This document shows positions 1 to 12,800 of a stretch of 64,000 nt of DNA, in pieces (position 1 is the stretch's first letter; every line of letters starts with the position of its first letter). A model generated the notes under the pieces. That model searched no databases. It was not told the origin of the DNA and saw nothing but the letters and a program-made list of their open reading frames with translations. The position numbers were made by a program, and so were the translations under genes. Origin of the DNA: Penelope pileata (Eukaryota > Chordata > Aves > Galliformes > Cracidae); the NCBI GenBank assembly GCA_013396635.1, contig WBMW01005542.1, positions 1,407,397-1,471,396 on the forward strand. The letters run 5' to 3'.

Positions 1-3000
1 ACTCCCAAAATAATTTGCTTCTAACTATTCAAAAGAGAAGTCCTGAAATGCTTACAAAGCTGGAGATTGAAAGAACTGGGAGCAACATTGCTATTATTTG
101 ACATACACAGTCAGAGACCAGCATTATACAAACGTATGTCAGAAATATTGCCCCTGCCCCAGCCACTTCTCAGCCTTGCTGCTAAGTCCAAGACACAAAA
201 AACAGAAGGAAACAAAGAGAGAGCACTGGTCAAAGGGAAGTCAATGGCCAGAGCAAGTCAGCATCACAAGACTTCAAAACATCCATAGAATAAGCAAAAA
301 GACTTTTACATAGAATTTAACAGAGAAGGAAACAGCTCTGGGGTCCTTTGGGGTCTTCGAGGCACAAAGGGACAGCACAGGAAAGAGTATGGAGGAGTGG
401 AAACTACAGTTCAGTTCTCCTTTGTTGCTGCAGAAAAGAATGGGATTTTCTTTGGAGCATGGTTGAGTGTGTTTTCCAACAGAACAGTAAACAGCCCTGC
501 AGCTTTTTGTATGGCTTTCTGCTGCCTATAGATTTATCATCTCGTCTGAGGCCACAATGCAACATTGTGCCTAAGACAGTCTAATAGTCCAAATGCAGCT
601 TGATTTTCTCAAAAACAGAAATCACAGAGAATACCTAACTTGCCCATATTTTTTTTCATTTCTATATTTTTAAAAAATAGAACACCTTAAGCTAAATATC
701 CAGAAGTTAGCATTAATTTCTTGCTCCCTTAATATTTTAACTCATTTTTCAAATCTTGTGCATAAAAAAAAAAGAAAAACTTTTTTTTGAAGACCAGTTT
801 CTTACCGAGTTGAGCTAGGCATGAGAACCTGTGCCTGAAAATTCAGAATCCTTCATAATAGAAGACCGAAAGGACTTGCCTATGTGAGAACATAACGAAA
901 TATGACAATAACCACAGTGGAAAAAGTGGAATAGATTTGTAGGTTTAAAATAGCATGCATGGTACAAAAGTTCACAGATCTATTTAAGTTTCAACAGCAA
1001 AGACTGTGGCTTTTTTCATTAATGAGAAATGCATTCATTGCGGCTTTTAAGTGCCTCAATTTAGAAGTTGAAGGCAGTCTTTATTAAGAGCACATGTCAT
1101 CCCTGCACAGGAGATTCTCGTGGCAGATTCTTTTGCCCCTAAAACACGCAGCTGGGGCATCAAGAGCAATGAGGATGAAGCAAGAAGTGCTTGGCCAGTG
1201 GCTGGTGGCCGTGGTGACATGGGTGTGGGGATGCCAGGATGGGCTTCACGGCCGCTTCTTGGCCACCGGGAGAGATGCTGGCACAATGCTTGGGGAGCAC
1301 AGGCAGGACAGGCACCTTCCTGGCTGGCACCCCTACAGCTGACAGTTTTCTTCTCTTTCCCACACTTCATTCCAAGAACTCCTCTGCCATAGAGAGAGGG
1401 CTGGCAGATCAGGGCTGCCCCCAGCACTGCAGTCTCCCTAGTTGCTGTGTATGGATGCACGTCAACCTTTTCATGGAAATAGCGCATGGGATCCAGGCAA
1501 GCAGAGCAAATACACTCTTCTCTCTGTTCTGAGAAGGCAAACAGCTACCAGGAAAGCCCTCCTGGTACAGCCTGCATAGGTGACACTACAGCAAGGAGTA
1601 ATCCAAATAAATGCCCCAGAGACCGTGCTACCAGGAGCCCTGGGGATGCTGCGTTCCCAAATGCATGGATGCCCAGTCTCCCCCTCTTTGGAGGAAGCTG
1701 CCCTCCACCCCATGTCCCACAGTGCCACCAAAAAAGAGGCCATGTCTTGGGAACGGCAGCAGGCAGGCTGAAATCTCTCATCTAAAGCCTTCAGAAAGGC
1801 AAACAAGGGAGAAAAAGCAAGGAGGAGGTTTTAAGAAGGGTATCATGCAATAGCAGAGCATTAGGGAAAAGCGCCCGGGGCTATGACATGCCTATCCCCC
1901 TGGTTGCCCTTTGCAGGAATTTGAGGAATGCACACAGCTGGACTGAATGCCATACAAAATGCTTATTTTTTCTGCTTGCTATAAAATCACTGCTGGAGCA
2001 ATTTCTGGCCCTACCAGAGGAAATCCAGCCCATGCTGAAGTTCAAAGGGCAAGATCCCTCATCACTGGTGGGGGCTCTCAAACGAGCTACAGAAAGACGA
2101 GGACCAGCATATGATCATTTCCAGCTGCCAACGCTTCCAGTACACAGAACAGAGCTGCCATGAGCCATGACGGCTCTCTGGAGAGGGGAGAGAGATGCCA
2201 GAATTGCAGAATCCCTTTACATTAATCATTTTTTATAAAGTTTCCAGTGGAAACATTTTGGCACATCTTACACTCAAAAAGCACATAAAAAAAGATCGTA
2301 TGAAATATGTTTCTGCTTTTCAAACTTTCCCTTCTTTGTGCATTCCCCTAATAGCCCCATATTTGCCATCAAGCAGTCCCAAGGCGGTCCTGGCAGCTCA
2401 CAGAGCCCCAGGAGCCAGCCTGGTGACCAGGGAGAGGAGCAGAAAAAAGAGAACAGCCCATGAAGAAGACACCTGGCGCAGCTCGGGCTGTCCCTCCCAG
2501 CTGTGCCACCTGGGTCTCCAGCATTGCACACCTTCCTGTATACGGCCCTGGGGCGGTTCACCCATACCCAACGCAGCACTGAGGTGGTTCTGCAGTCGGT
2601 GCACACAGCAGGAATGTTAAAAACATGATAAAAGCTTGACACATTTTTCCTCTCTAACCTATTGCTGTGGTCCAGATAAGGACTGCCAGTGGAATAAATG
2701 ACCTGCAGTGCCATGTGCATGACGCTATACCAAATGCATGCATTGTTCTCCGAGAGCATTCAAAACATGACAAATGATCTCAAATGTAGATGTTTCTTTA
2801 TGTTATTCTCCTTGCATACCTCCACTTTTCTCACAAGCACTTTTTGGTACTTACATAAACAATTCAGCAGATTTTAGATCTGTCAAAGGCCCGGGCGCTT
2901 GGCAGGATAATAGCATTGCATCCCTGCACAGACAGTCCTCATGGACCTGGCTGCTGATACGAGCATGAATAAGGATTAGTGCACAACAAAACTAACCAGA

Positions 3001-3024
3001 AAAGAAAGATATAAAAGAGGATGA
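1..3024. other. Intergenic, no gene recognised
   Basis: Open frames on both strands here are short, overlap each other on opposite strands and resemble no family I know. The stretch at 1100-1800 is GC-richer and holds frames of 80-140 codons on both strands, which is what chance gives in GC-rich DNA with few stop codons. No conserved splice pattern or RNA gene was seen. Confidence 0.6.
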
Positions 3025-3321
3025 CAGAAGGCTCCAGAGAGATCTCATTGCAGCTTTCCAGTATTTGAAAGGATCTTACAAACAGGAGGGGGAGCAACTT
3101 TTTACAAAGTCTGATTGTAATAGGACAAGGAGGAATGGAATTTAGCTGAAGGCTCCAACTGAAGGCCAATGGTATCCTGGGCTCCATCAGGAGAGGGGTG
3201 GCCAGCAGGGAGAGGGAGGTGATTGCCCCTCTCTCCTCTGCCCTTGTGAGGCCCNCTGTAGAAAAGGGGGTTGGAACTTGATGATCCTTGGAGTGCCTTC
3301 CAACCCAGGCCATTCTATGAT
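3025..3321 (+). mobile_element. CR1 LINE 3' fragments, out of order
   Basis: Sense CR1 sequence ending in the family's 3' terminus CATTCTATGAT at 3311-3321. The first block (about 3025-3165) matches the part of the CR1 3' region that starts around GAGACCTCATTG and runs through the AACAGGAGGGGG segment. The second block (about 3165-3255) matches a part that normally lies upstream of the first (GGTGGCCAGCAGGGAGAGGG through CTTGTGAGGCC). The third (3258-3321) is the 3' tail. This is either two overlapping copies with deletions or a rearranged one. A single undetermined base lies at 3255. Confidence 0.85.
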
Positions 3322-6300
3322 CTACACATTGTGGGCCATATACCAGAATGTATGCAAAAATATTTGTGTGTGAATGGATATAGAGTTAAGCTTTCCATTA
3401 TAGCTCATTTTTATCAGAAAACAAAGAATTTCAACCAACTGTATCGCCACTGAAATAACCGTGCACTTGATAATGTCTCCATTTTGTGTGGTCTTGCTTG
3501 CTTTATTTTGAGTGTGCTGCCAATGGTTTGGATTCCTGTTCTAGGAGCTCTGTTTGTTCATTGCTACAGCAGATACCACACAGCACTGCTGCCTGCAACA
3601 GCACGTACCCTCCAGTAATTATTAGTTATTTTTGGTTCCTAAGAGCATACGTGGTCCTAATCAAATTCATCTGTAAGCAAGTCAAGTGTGCTTGATTAAT
3701 TCCAATGAGGAAAATCTGAGGGCATATAATTTCTGTTTTGTTTGAGAGAAGTTGAAAACTGAAAAGCTATGTGAGCACAAAGCTCATTTCTAAAACACGA
3801 ACTACACTTTGTCTGTCTGTGTGTTGGCTGCAAGAACTGACAAGTTAGGAGCAGGGTTTCTCCATTGCTGCTGCAGTGGGGCTATTCCTGTGGTTGCCTA
3901 TCTGTGCCTAGCTTTGCAGCCACGTCGTAGTTTGTCTCTGAGGCAACGAAATACTTAGAGGGATCCTTCCATGCATTAAAACAAGGGGCATGGGTCCTCC
4001 ATTCCGAAAAATATTCAGACGTCCCATCCCTGCCGATTTCAGTGACAGCAGCCTACACATCATGCAGGATCAGGGCTGCGATCGCTCGCCCCACAGACAC
4101 AAAGCACAGATGTTTGTACCCAGCTGCAGGAGAGGTGCCAGCCCCAGCGGGGCAGCAAGATGCTCCTGCAGCAGCAACATTCCCTTGCTGGCAGTGCAGG
4201 GGGATTCCACACCTGCCCTGCTGCAAAGGCACAGCAGGTCCGCAGCTGCTGTCCCACAGTGTTTCAGCATTCCTGTTCATCATAAACAGCAGATGGTTGT
4301 CACTGCAGGCTGCAAGCAACTTACAACACGACCAACACTTTGCTGCCTCGGTGCTGCAGGTCAGGGAAGGCAGCACTGGAGCAAGGATGCTGCAATGCCT
4401 GGACTTGGAGCACAGAAGGAAACACAGGGGAAAAGTGGGCAGCATATAGGAAAGGGCAGTGACTATAATAATATAGTATATAATACTGTAATAATAATAT
4501 AATATATAACAACGGGCAGCGACATCTAGCACTTGTGCAGGGAACAGTTTGGTTTGGTGCCTGTATGTCGCTGTACATACAGAAAAGGCAGAGCCTGTAT
4601 CAGTCCTCACAGCTGGCACATACACAAGTGATGGCAAATATGTTAGACTTGTTCCAAATCCAAGTGCAAGAGTTCTTCAAGTGTGACACAGGGGCAATTG
4701 GGTGGACTAACTCTGAGAGAACAAGCTGCCAAACCCCATCTAGCCCAGCAATACACCTGAGAGGATTCAGGGTATGGGATTTTGCCAAACAGTTTTCTCA
4801 AGTGCTTCAAACTGTGCACTGTCCGTGTCCCTGAGTACCATTGTAACTCTTCTGAGATTCACGAGCTGCTCACCTTGGTGCCTACGCTGTCGTGACAGCC
4901 TGGTCCCTACGGGATTCCCAGCACACATCTAAAGCATTCAGCAAGACCCATGCAGCAAAAGACACGAAAAGAACCAAACAAGCAAAATAAACAGTAGTTA
5001 TTTCTATCCAAAAATAGCCAGAGGATGAATTCCAACAAGTTTTTCATTGCAGCCTTGTGGACAGAGCACTCATGCAGGAAATGGGAAAGCGTCATCTAGT
5101 TCTCTCTGCGACTGCAAGGGTCCTGTATGTTCCCAGGCTGCTGCTGCTGTCCCCAAGGAGACAGTGCAGGGCATGGGGCTGAAGCTCAGGCTTTCTCCTC
5201 CCAAACAAGTCCTTAACTACTAGATGCTTCCATAAATTAGGCTGTTTCCAGGGATACCATCATGCCAGAGTCTCAGTTTTGGCAAGAAGTTGTTCCCTAT
5301 CCTGCAATTCTACAAGCTAGTGGTTCTAGGATGCTCCTGAGAAGAGCAAGCTGCAGGATTCCTTCAGGAGAAGGATATCCTTATGGATGAACAGCATAAG
5401 GACCTGACTAGTTATCCCAGCCTTCTGAGGAAGTCTCTCTTTTCAAGGCTAAGAGAGGAGCAAGATAAAAGAAACAGCCTTCAGGTGTGCACAGTGTGAG
5501 TTGTGGCTTGCTCAATGAGGTCAGTCCTCATGTCTGCCTGCGTGGTACTTGACGATCTGGTTCAGGGTGCATTGACTGCACAAACCCCGAGGCCAATGGT
5601 TTTAAAGTCATTCCGACACCATCTCCAAGTTAAGGGCTTTGGGGAATTTGGACACTGTGCCTGCCTTCCATCTACACACTCCCCAGACTGCTGAGGAAAT
5701 ACCTGGCTTCAGCCGAGGGAAAACTAACTGCTTTTGTTTGGATAGTACCTCCAAGGGAACGGGTGCTTGGGGCCAACTAGCAGCAAGCTCACTCATCCAA
5801 AAAGTTCAAGGATGTGTAAGATCATTCGTAAGCTGTGTGCCTTGAATTCTTGCGTTTCTGAGCTTAATCACAACTGTCTGCTACAGTCCTGGGCTCGCAT
5901 CATCAAGTTGAAGAGACTGCTCCAAACCCCGTTGGGTTTCATCACTCTCCTCATAGTCTTTCTGTTTTGCCTTCTGAATTACTGCTGCCCAATCCATTAC
6001 ATGGACAACTCAACTGGCAACAGTAAGGAGGCTGCACCCGGGGAAAACATTTCCTGCCCCTACAAGAGGCAAGCCAAGTCTCTTAGTGTTAATAAAGCTT
6101 AGCATGCTGCCTCAAAATCTGACCAAAAACATTGGGCTAAATATCAACCTCTTTTCCCCATTTTGTGGAAGAGGAAAACCTGTGGTACTGGCGGAGTCAT
6201 GGCTGTTCCCACATCGCTGCTGCCTGTAACAACGTGGGCAGAGGAGCAGTTTGTGCAGAGCGCATGGAGCCAGAGCACCTCTCGCGGGCCCCACTTTTTG

Positions 6301-8087
6301 AATGTTTCTCTGTGCAGTGTTTTGAAACAACTAACACCTGCCACAACTGCATTAGTAGTGTGTGTTTCTATAAGTAAAGCTCCTGGCCCAACAGGAGTCC
6401 ATCACAACTTTCAGCTTTGGAAATGTCTACGTTACATCGGCAGTGATAGCAAACAGAAAGCACAGCCACCCTGATTAATTAAACCCCACACAGCACCTCC
6501 TAGCAACCAAAGGCTGTTTTTCTAACACTTCTAGCTAGGACTTGCAAGAGCATAACTTAACCACATGGGAATGCACTATCTCATTCTCATGAGCTCAGAA
6601 GTCTTTAAAGGAAACATTACCTACCGGAATGTTTTCGGAGATGCCTTCAGTGGCCGGGCAGACAGCATGACCAACAGACGGACAAGTCGCAGCAGGTCGG
6701 AAGAGAAGGTCCTGTGTTGGATCGTGTCTTGATGGTCAGCAACTCTTCTGTTTTCTCAAGATGCTAAAGAAGCCACCCAGTCAGACCTTGGCTTCAAAAG
6801 TTCCCCATGGCCAATCACAAGGAATTTCAGAGCACAAAACTGGTACCTTTCTAAAAGCCACATGAAACACTGAATTTGTGTCACTGAGCCTGTACAGAGT
6901 AAAGTGTTGACAAAAAACCTGAGATGTGCCCATCTTGGATACAGGGAAATTCCCAGTTTTTGCAAGTTCTTGACACCTTGACACACACGACCTATACAGG
7001 AGCAGCCTCCAGCACCCACACAACGGTAGCACGATAGCTTCCAGCAATAACTCTCCCAAATCTACTTGTAACGTGGCATCCCACTCTAAATCCACTTTCA
7101 GCAATACCGCGTCAAATCTCTCTGCTTGACTTGGGGCATTGGTGGGTTATTGAGACATTACTTATGTCTGCAACTTTGGATTTTTAAGACACACCTTGTA
7201 CTAAAAAATCTTAGCTAAGCAAAGCTAGTATAAATGATCTCTGCATCCCAAAGCAGGAGGAGAAAAGCAGCTGACTGCCACTATTTATACTGTGACAGGC
7301 CAGGAGGTTCTGCAATCAGTGTAATTGATTCACCTAGAGGAACTGATTTACATCTAAATGCATTCCCACCTGCTGTGCTTTACCAGCCACAGGAGGTCAG
7401 CATGCAAGCTCTTTGCTGAAATTAATTAACAAGAGAAGCAGAAATTGATATCATAATTAAGTAATTTTCAACATTATGTCATGGGGAAGCCTGAGGAGTG
7501 TGTTTGTGAGCAGCAGCTCCCCAGGAAATGGGGCCATACACACAGGGAGGCCGTTCAGGCCCCTGTCTGGAATCACAGACCTGAGCACGGAGATGCATAC
7601 AAAGGGCTGGGCCAGCACATGGCCATGGGTTAGTCCTTTCAGCCTCCAGCGCACAGAGGGGAGTTCCTGCAGACGGCATCAAAGCTACCAGTGATTATAA
7701 TGTTTCTGTTCCAACACTTGCAATAGATTTTTTGAATTCTAGATACTTTAAAAAAAATCTGCATTTTAGCATAATAAAATGCATTTTATTGATATTAAAC
7801 TCTTCTCTAGTGTTGAGAGGAACGTCCAAGTGACCTGGGAAACGCTGCTGCTCCTCACTCCAGTCAACATTGCATTATCTATTTACGATGCTGGGGATTC
7901 CTTGTAAGATTTTCCTCCTCTGCACAGCACATCTAACCACAATGCCAGGCTCTCTACGTCTCCTCTCACATATGCTTCCATCAACACAAATGTGCACCCT
8001 GCTCCTAAAAAGGACAGGCGGGCTGTTAACTGGTGATAGCTTGCCAAAGCATCACTGAAAGTTGTTCCTCATCAAGCCCAGTCACTC
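3322..8087. other. Intergenic, no gene recognised
   Basis: No exon of a known gene was found. The region at 3990-4450 has open frames of 170 (+) and 194 (-) codons that overlap completely on opposite strands and look like chance products of a GC-rich patch. It is followed by an AT-only stretch at 4460-4511. A plus-strand frame at 5767-6102 includes one hydrophobic segment, but nothing else supports it. The stretch 7210-7470 is rich in TAAT cores and may be non-coding regulatory DNA; that is inference only. Confidence 0.55.
4460..4511. repeat. AT-rich simple repeat (ATA/ATAAT)
   Basis: About 50 bases made almost only of A and T in irregular ATA, TAATA and TATAATA units, directly after a GC-rich stretch. 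This is low-complexity DNA and not a gene. Confidence 0.8.
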
Positions 8088-8650
8088 ACAGAATCCCAGA
8101 ATGGCTGAGGCTGGCTGGGCCCTCTGGGTCCACCTGGCCCAACACCCAGAGCAGGGGGCCCAGGCCCATGGCCAGGCGGCTTCTGAACATCTCCAGGGAG
8201 GAGACCCCACAGCCTCTGGGCAGCCTGTGCCAGTGCTCCAGCACCACACAGCACAGCAGTGCTCCTGGTGCTCAGAGGGAGCCTCCTGTGCTCCAGTGTG
8301 TGCCCAGTGCCTCCTGTCCTGGCACTGGGCACCACTGAAAGGAACCCAGCTCTGTCCTCTTTGCACTCTTCTTCAGATACATTGACAAGATGCCCCTGAG
8401 CCTCCTCCAGGCTGAGCAGGCCCAGCTCTCTCAGCCTCTCCCCACAGGAGAGGGGCTCCAGGCCCTTCAGCATGTCCCTTTGTTGAGCTCTCTCCAGTAT
8501 GCCCAGGTCTCTGCTGTGCTGGGGGCCCCAGATCTGGACCCAGCACTCCAGGTGTGGCCTCATCAGTGCTGAGCAGAGGGGAAGGATCACCTCCTCTGAC
8601 CTCCTGGCAACACCTTGCCTAATGCAACCCAGAGTACCACTGGCCTTCTT
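8088..8650 (-). mobile_element. Outer CR1 LINE, 3' part, interrupted by a younger CR1
   Basis: Antisense CR1 3' region, starting with a degenerate tail at 8088. On the minus strand it encodes the C-terminal part of CR1 ORF2 as a degraded frame (8072-8590; recognisable blocks such as MRPHLECWVQIWGPQ and ERLRELGLLSLEEA). The homology stops abruptly at 8650, after GGCCTTCTT, where a second CR1 tail (AGAATCATAGAATCAC) begins. CR1 homology continuing this element resumes near 9606. Confidence 0.85.
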
Positions 8651-9604
8651 AGAATCATAGAATCACTAGGTTGGAAAGGACCTACAAGATCATCTAGTCC
8701 AACCGTCCTCCTATCACCATCCCTACCCACTAAGCTACTAAATCATGTCCCTTAGCACCTCATCCAGACGCTTCTTGAACAGCGGCAGGGACGGTGACTC
8801 CACCACCTCCCTAGGCAGGCCATTCCAGTGCCTGACCACTCTTTCAGAGAAAAAGTTTTTCCTTATATCCAGTCTAAATTTACCCTGGCGCAACTTGTGG
8901 CCATTCCCTCTCGTCCTGTCATTAGTTATCTGGGAGAAGAGGCCGACGCCCTCCTCACCACAACCTCCCTTCAGGAAGTTGTAGAGTGCGATGAGGTCTC
9001 CNNNNNNNNNNNNNNNNNNNNNNNNNNNNNNNNNNNNNNNNNNNNNNNNNNNNNNNNNNNNNNNNNNNNNNNNNNNNNNNNNNNNNNNNNNNNNNNNNNN
9101 NNNNNNNNNNNNNNNNNNNNNNNNNNNNNNNNNNNNNNNNNNNNNNNNNNNNNNNNNNNNNNNNNNNNNNNNNNNNNNNNNNNNNNNNNNNNNNNNNNNN
9201 NNNNNNNNNNNNNNNNNNNNNNNNNNNNNNNNNNNNNNNNNCCTCCCAACTTGGTGTCATCTGCAAACTTACTGAGGGTACACTCAATCCCCTCATCTAG
9301 GTCATCAATAAAGATATTAAACAAGATGGGCCCCAGTACCGACCCCTGGGGGACACCACTCGTTACGGGATGCCAGCTGGACTTGACTCCATTAACCACT
9401 ACGCGCTGGGCACGGCCCTCTAACCAGTTCTCTATCCAGAGAAGAGTGCACCTGTCCAGACCATGGGCCGCCAGTTTCCCCAGGAGAATACTGTGAAGTC
9501 TAGGTAGACTACATCAACAGCCTTTCCCTCATCTACCAGTCTGGTCACCCAGTCATAGAAGGAGATGAGGTTGGACAAGCACGACCTGCCTTTTGTGAAC
9601 CCGT
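8651..9604 (-). mobile_element. Inner CR1 LINE with reverse-transcriptase fragment
   Basis: Antisense CR1 beginning with the 3' terminal repeats AGAATCATAGAATCAC at 8651 and the TTGGAAAGGACC block. At 9242-9399 the minus strand encodes the reverse-transcriptase core, with the blocks GVPQGSVLGPILFNIFIDDL and FADDTKLG, which include the FADD catalytic box. A gap of 240 unknown bases (9002-9241) interrupts it. Homology fades near 9604, so the copy is truncated at its 5' side. It is not a functional gene: only the distal RT and the 3' region are present. Confidence 0.85.
9002..9241. other. Assembly gap (240 N)
   Basis: An unbroken run of 240 N inside the inner CR1 copy. Repeats of this family are a common reason for unresolved sequence. 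The true length here is not known from the window. Confidence 0.99.
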
Positions 9605-9840
9605 TAGCAGCAAGGGCATGTGCTCAACCAGCTCACACTCAACTCAGTGACCACCAGGACCCCCAGGTCCCTTTCTGCAGAGCTGCTCCCAGCTGGGTGT
9701 TTCCAGCATGTGCTGGTGCCTAGGGCTGTTCCACCCCAGGTGCAGGACTTGCACAAATCCTTGCTGAACTTCATGAGGTTCCTGTCTGCCCATTTCTCAC
9801 TCACAGCATTTAGGTGGGATGACACTCACGCTGGCTTACA
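9605..9840 (-). mobile_element. Outer CR1 LINE, 5' continuation
   Basis: Antisense CR1 ORF2. The minus strand reads WADRNLMKFSKDLCKSCTWGG and later ERDLGVLV, which in CR1 lie after the FADD box and before the C-terminal block. In this window they lie on the far side of the inner copy's RT core, so they cannot belong to that copy in linear order. They do fit as the continuation of the element that breaks off at 8650. Confidence 0.75.
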
Positions 9841-12800
9841 CAGGACATGAGGAGGATGTCAGACAGCAGCAGCCTGCGGCACACAGCAGCCCATGAGTCA
9901 CCATGTCAGCACAGGGGTCCTGCTGGCAGCATCCCCACACAGCCACCCTGGGGTCCCCATGGAACCCCATGGCTCACATCTGCAGGGCTCTGGGACAGAC
10001 CTTGGAAGCTGTGCTCAAGGACACGAGGCAGCTGCCTTCCCTTCAAGGCAGCGCAAAGGTCAGAGCTGCTTATCAGCACCATTGAGTAGCACAACTGCTG
10101 TTCGTTACAAATCACATTGTGAAATCTTTGAATCAGAAGCAGTAATAACAAAGGGCCATATGCTTCCTGGCTTTGCAGGTCATGTGGGGAGCCGGAGGAG
10201 TGGGGAGAAATGACTTGGATATTGCTGAAAAAATAGCCATTACCCTTCTACCCCACTGCACCTAGGGACTGGCTTGAGTCCTGGTGCTGGACACCAGGTG
10301 CAGCTGCAGCCCCTCACCAGCCATGGCCAGCCCTGCAGCAGAGGAACTGAGGGGTGCTAGAGGAGGTCAGCACTGACAGTAATTTATTCCTGCAACACAT
10401 TTCCAATCTAAGAACATCTGCTCGGCATCTCTCATTCCTCTTCCCAGCTCCTGGTTTTTGCACCCTGGCCTGTTTTCCTGTGTATGTCCCATGTTCAAAG
10501 TGCAGTAAACTGTAGCATGAGTCTTCCAAGAGGTGCAGACCAGCATTTGGAGAGAGAGGGCTCCCACCGAGGACATTCTGCAGGAGGCCTGCCCCGGCCC
10601 CAGGCCCTGCTTATGCCAGGAGCCAGCAGGCATCTTGGATACAACCAGTGAGCCCAGGAAACCCTCATTTCCCAGCAGCAAAGTAAGGCAGCAGCTCACA
10701 TCTCATGTGGGAGCTGCCTCTGCGAGGTCCTCAAGCCAGGTTGTTCTCCTGAACAGCCAAACCTCTTCTCTCCCACAGGTGAACGTCTGCAGAGGCCATA
10801 CAGGGAGCCACTGGGTCCAGCTCACAGAGAAGTCGGTGCAAATGGAGTCTCCAGGCCAGCCCCAGAGCTCAGGCTCAGGAGGATTTTGTTTCATTCCAGC
10901 TGGCAGCACCACCACCCTCAGCTGCCCCAGCACGGGACCTGCTGCTGACAAATGCTGGTAGCAGCCAGGCCTGGACATTGGGTAATTAGTTTTAACTTGT
11001 CATTAAGCCTGCCTGCACATTGGCACCTTTGGCAGAGGCTGAAAGCTTCCTGCTTTCAACACGAGCTCTCATCAGCCCCATCCCCAGGCAGCTCAATAGG
11101 TTCGCGTGGGTCTGGGAGAAGCAGAGCAGCACACAGCTTTGGCTGATGATAAACAGTCTCTGCAGGGGATTTCTGGTCACCAGAAGTTATTGGCCTGGAT
11201 ATTGCAGAGTGAAATGGAAACAGCACCTATTTTGATAGATGGTTATCAGTGACACAGACAAATGCTTCCATGTATTTTACCAGACCTTTCCCCATAACCT
11301 TTCTCAGACACAACTTTCTTGGTTCTGAGAAAAGCCCTTCAGATTCCACCAAATTGGAATCAACCTAGCAAGGTTTGGCTATGGCAGATGTATCTTACGG
11401 GATATATACTATTCACGTGGAGAGCACCCAGAGGTGGAGCAGAGGCTGTCATACACAAAGAGAGAAAAGGGACAACTCTGGGGAAAGACACAGAGTTTCA
11501 GATACCCTCGTTAGCAGGTCAGCCCTCTCTATCTTTAACCTTCAGTTCTCAGCAGAGTGCAGCTGGGCACTCTGAAGGTACAATGGCTCATTGGCATGGG
11601 GGAAAAGCAGCTGGGGAATGCCAGTCTTGCTTGAACTGGCTTTGATGATTCAGAAAATAACAAAGGGCCGAACTTGAAGCATTGTTGCTCTCCTGCTATT
11701 GAGTTCTTGCTCAAGAGATTCAAGAGAAGTGTAGCCTGAAAGACGTTTTGTGTGTGGTCTCAAGATTGTATTGCCTAATGGTAATGCAGTAAGATTTCAT
11801 TCTGTCCCATGGGACTCTGTCCCTCCCAAACGAAACATCCTGGATCCCAATGATGATGTAAAGTGGTCAAATGTAGTAATGGATAGAACTGGGTCCTTCC
11901 ATGGTCTGAGCCACCACTGAGCGCACGTCTGAAGGTTTATAATGGGTTATAATGGAGCAACCTCTTTGAACGATTACCAGGCATTGTAATTCAGAGAAGC
12001 CCTTGGGCTGCCTTAAGTTACTTTTGAGATCCTACTGTCCTCTGTTAGCCCTGGAAATTGAAATAATAGAGTGGTTTGATGCAGTCATTTCTGCCTTTCC
12101 CTCTTGGCTCAAAATCAAGCACTGGAGGATGCCAGCACCAGCCAGATTTGCAGAGATGCAGGTGCTCTGAGGCTCAGCATGACAGCACCAAGCTTTGCAG
12201 TGCCTCACCCGTGCTCAGAATCCATTGCCCTGAGTTACATGCCAGGGGAGAGCTGGGTGCCTGAGCGCAGATCCACAGATCCCTACAGCATCAGCAGAAA
12301 GACACGAGGGCGCTCCCAGACTTGTAATCACGGTGGCAAGACTTCGGTGACAAGACTTTGGCAGCGAAACACAGACCTGAGATTACCCCAGGGACTTGAA
12401 CGGATCGTACGGGTGTTCTGGGACTCGAGGTGCTCCGCAGATCAGCCTGCAGCCATGCAGCAGCTTTAGGAGGGCAGGTTTTGGGGCACCCACAGCAGCG
12501 CTGGGACAGCACTGACACAGCTGCAGTGCCAGCACTCGCTCCCCTGCCTGTTGGAGATCCAGCGGGCACAGCTGCAGCACTTACTTACAAGCCATAGTCT
12601 TTTGCGTCAGTCACAGACCCACACGCTGTGCCCTCACCACCCAAAGGCACAACCGCATCACAACCCGCTGACGACAGCCTGTTCACCAGACCAGTGTACC
12701 TCACTGATTTTAATGCAGCACACAGAGAGCATTCCCTATTTCTGTCTGGAAGAAGCAACCGATTTCACTGTAACACCCCCCTGCCACCCAGCGCTTCTCC

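Noticed and set aside
3990..4637. Open frames of 170 (+) and 194 (-) codons
   Set aside because: They overlap on opposite strands in a GC-rich patch, resemble no protein family and run into AT simple repeat.
5767..6102. 111-codon plus-strand frame with a hydrophobic segment
   Set aside because: A single hydrophobic stretch in an isolated frame, with no family match, splice pattern or neighbouring exons.
8072..8590. 172-codon minus-strand frame
   Set aside because: It is the degraded ORF2 C-terminus of a CR1 LINE and not a host gene.
8828..9496. Frames of 94-222 codons spanning the N gap
   Set aside because: They are built across 240 unknown bases and lie inside CR1 sequence.
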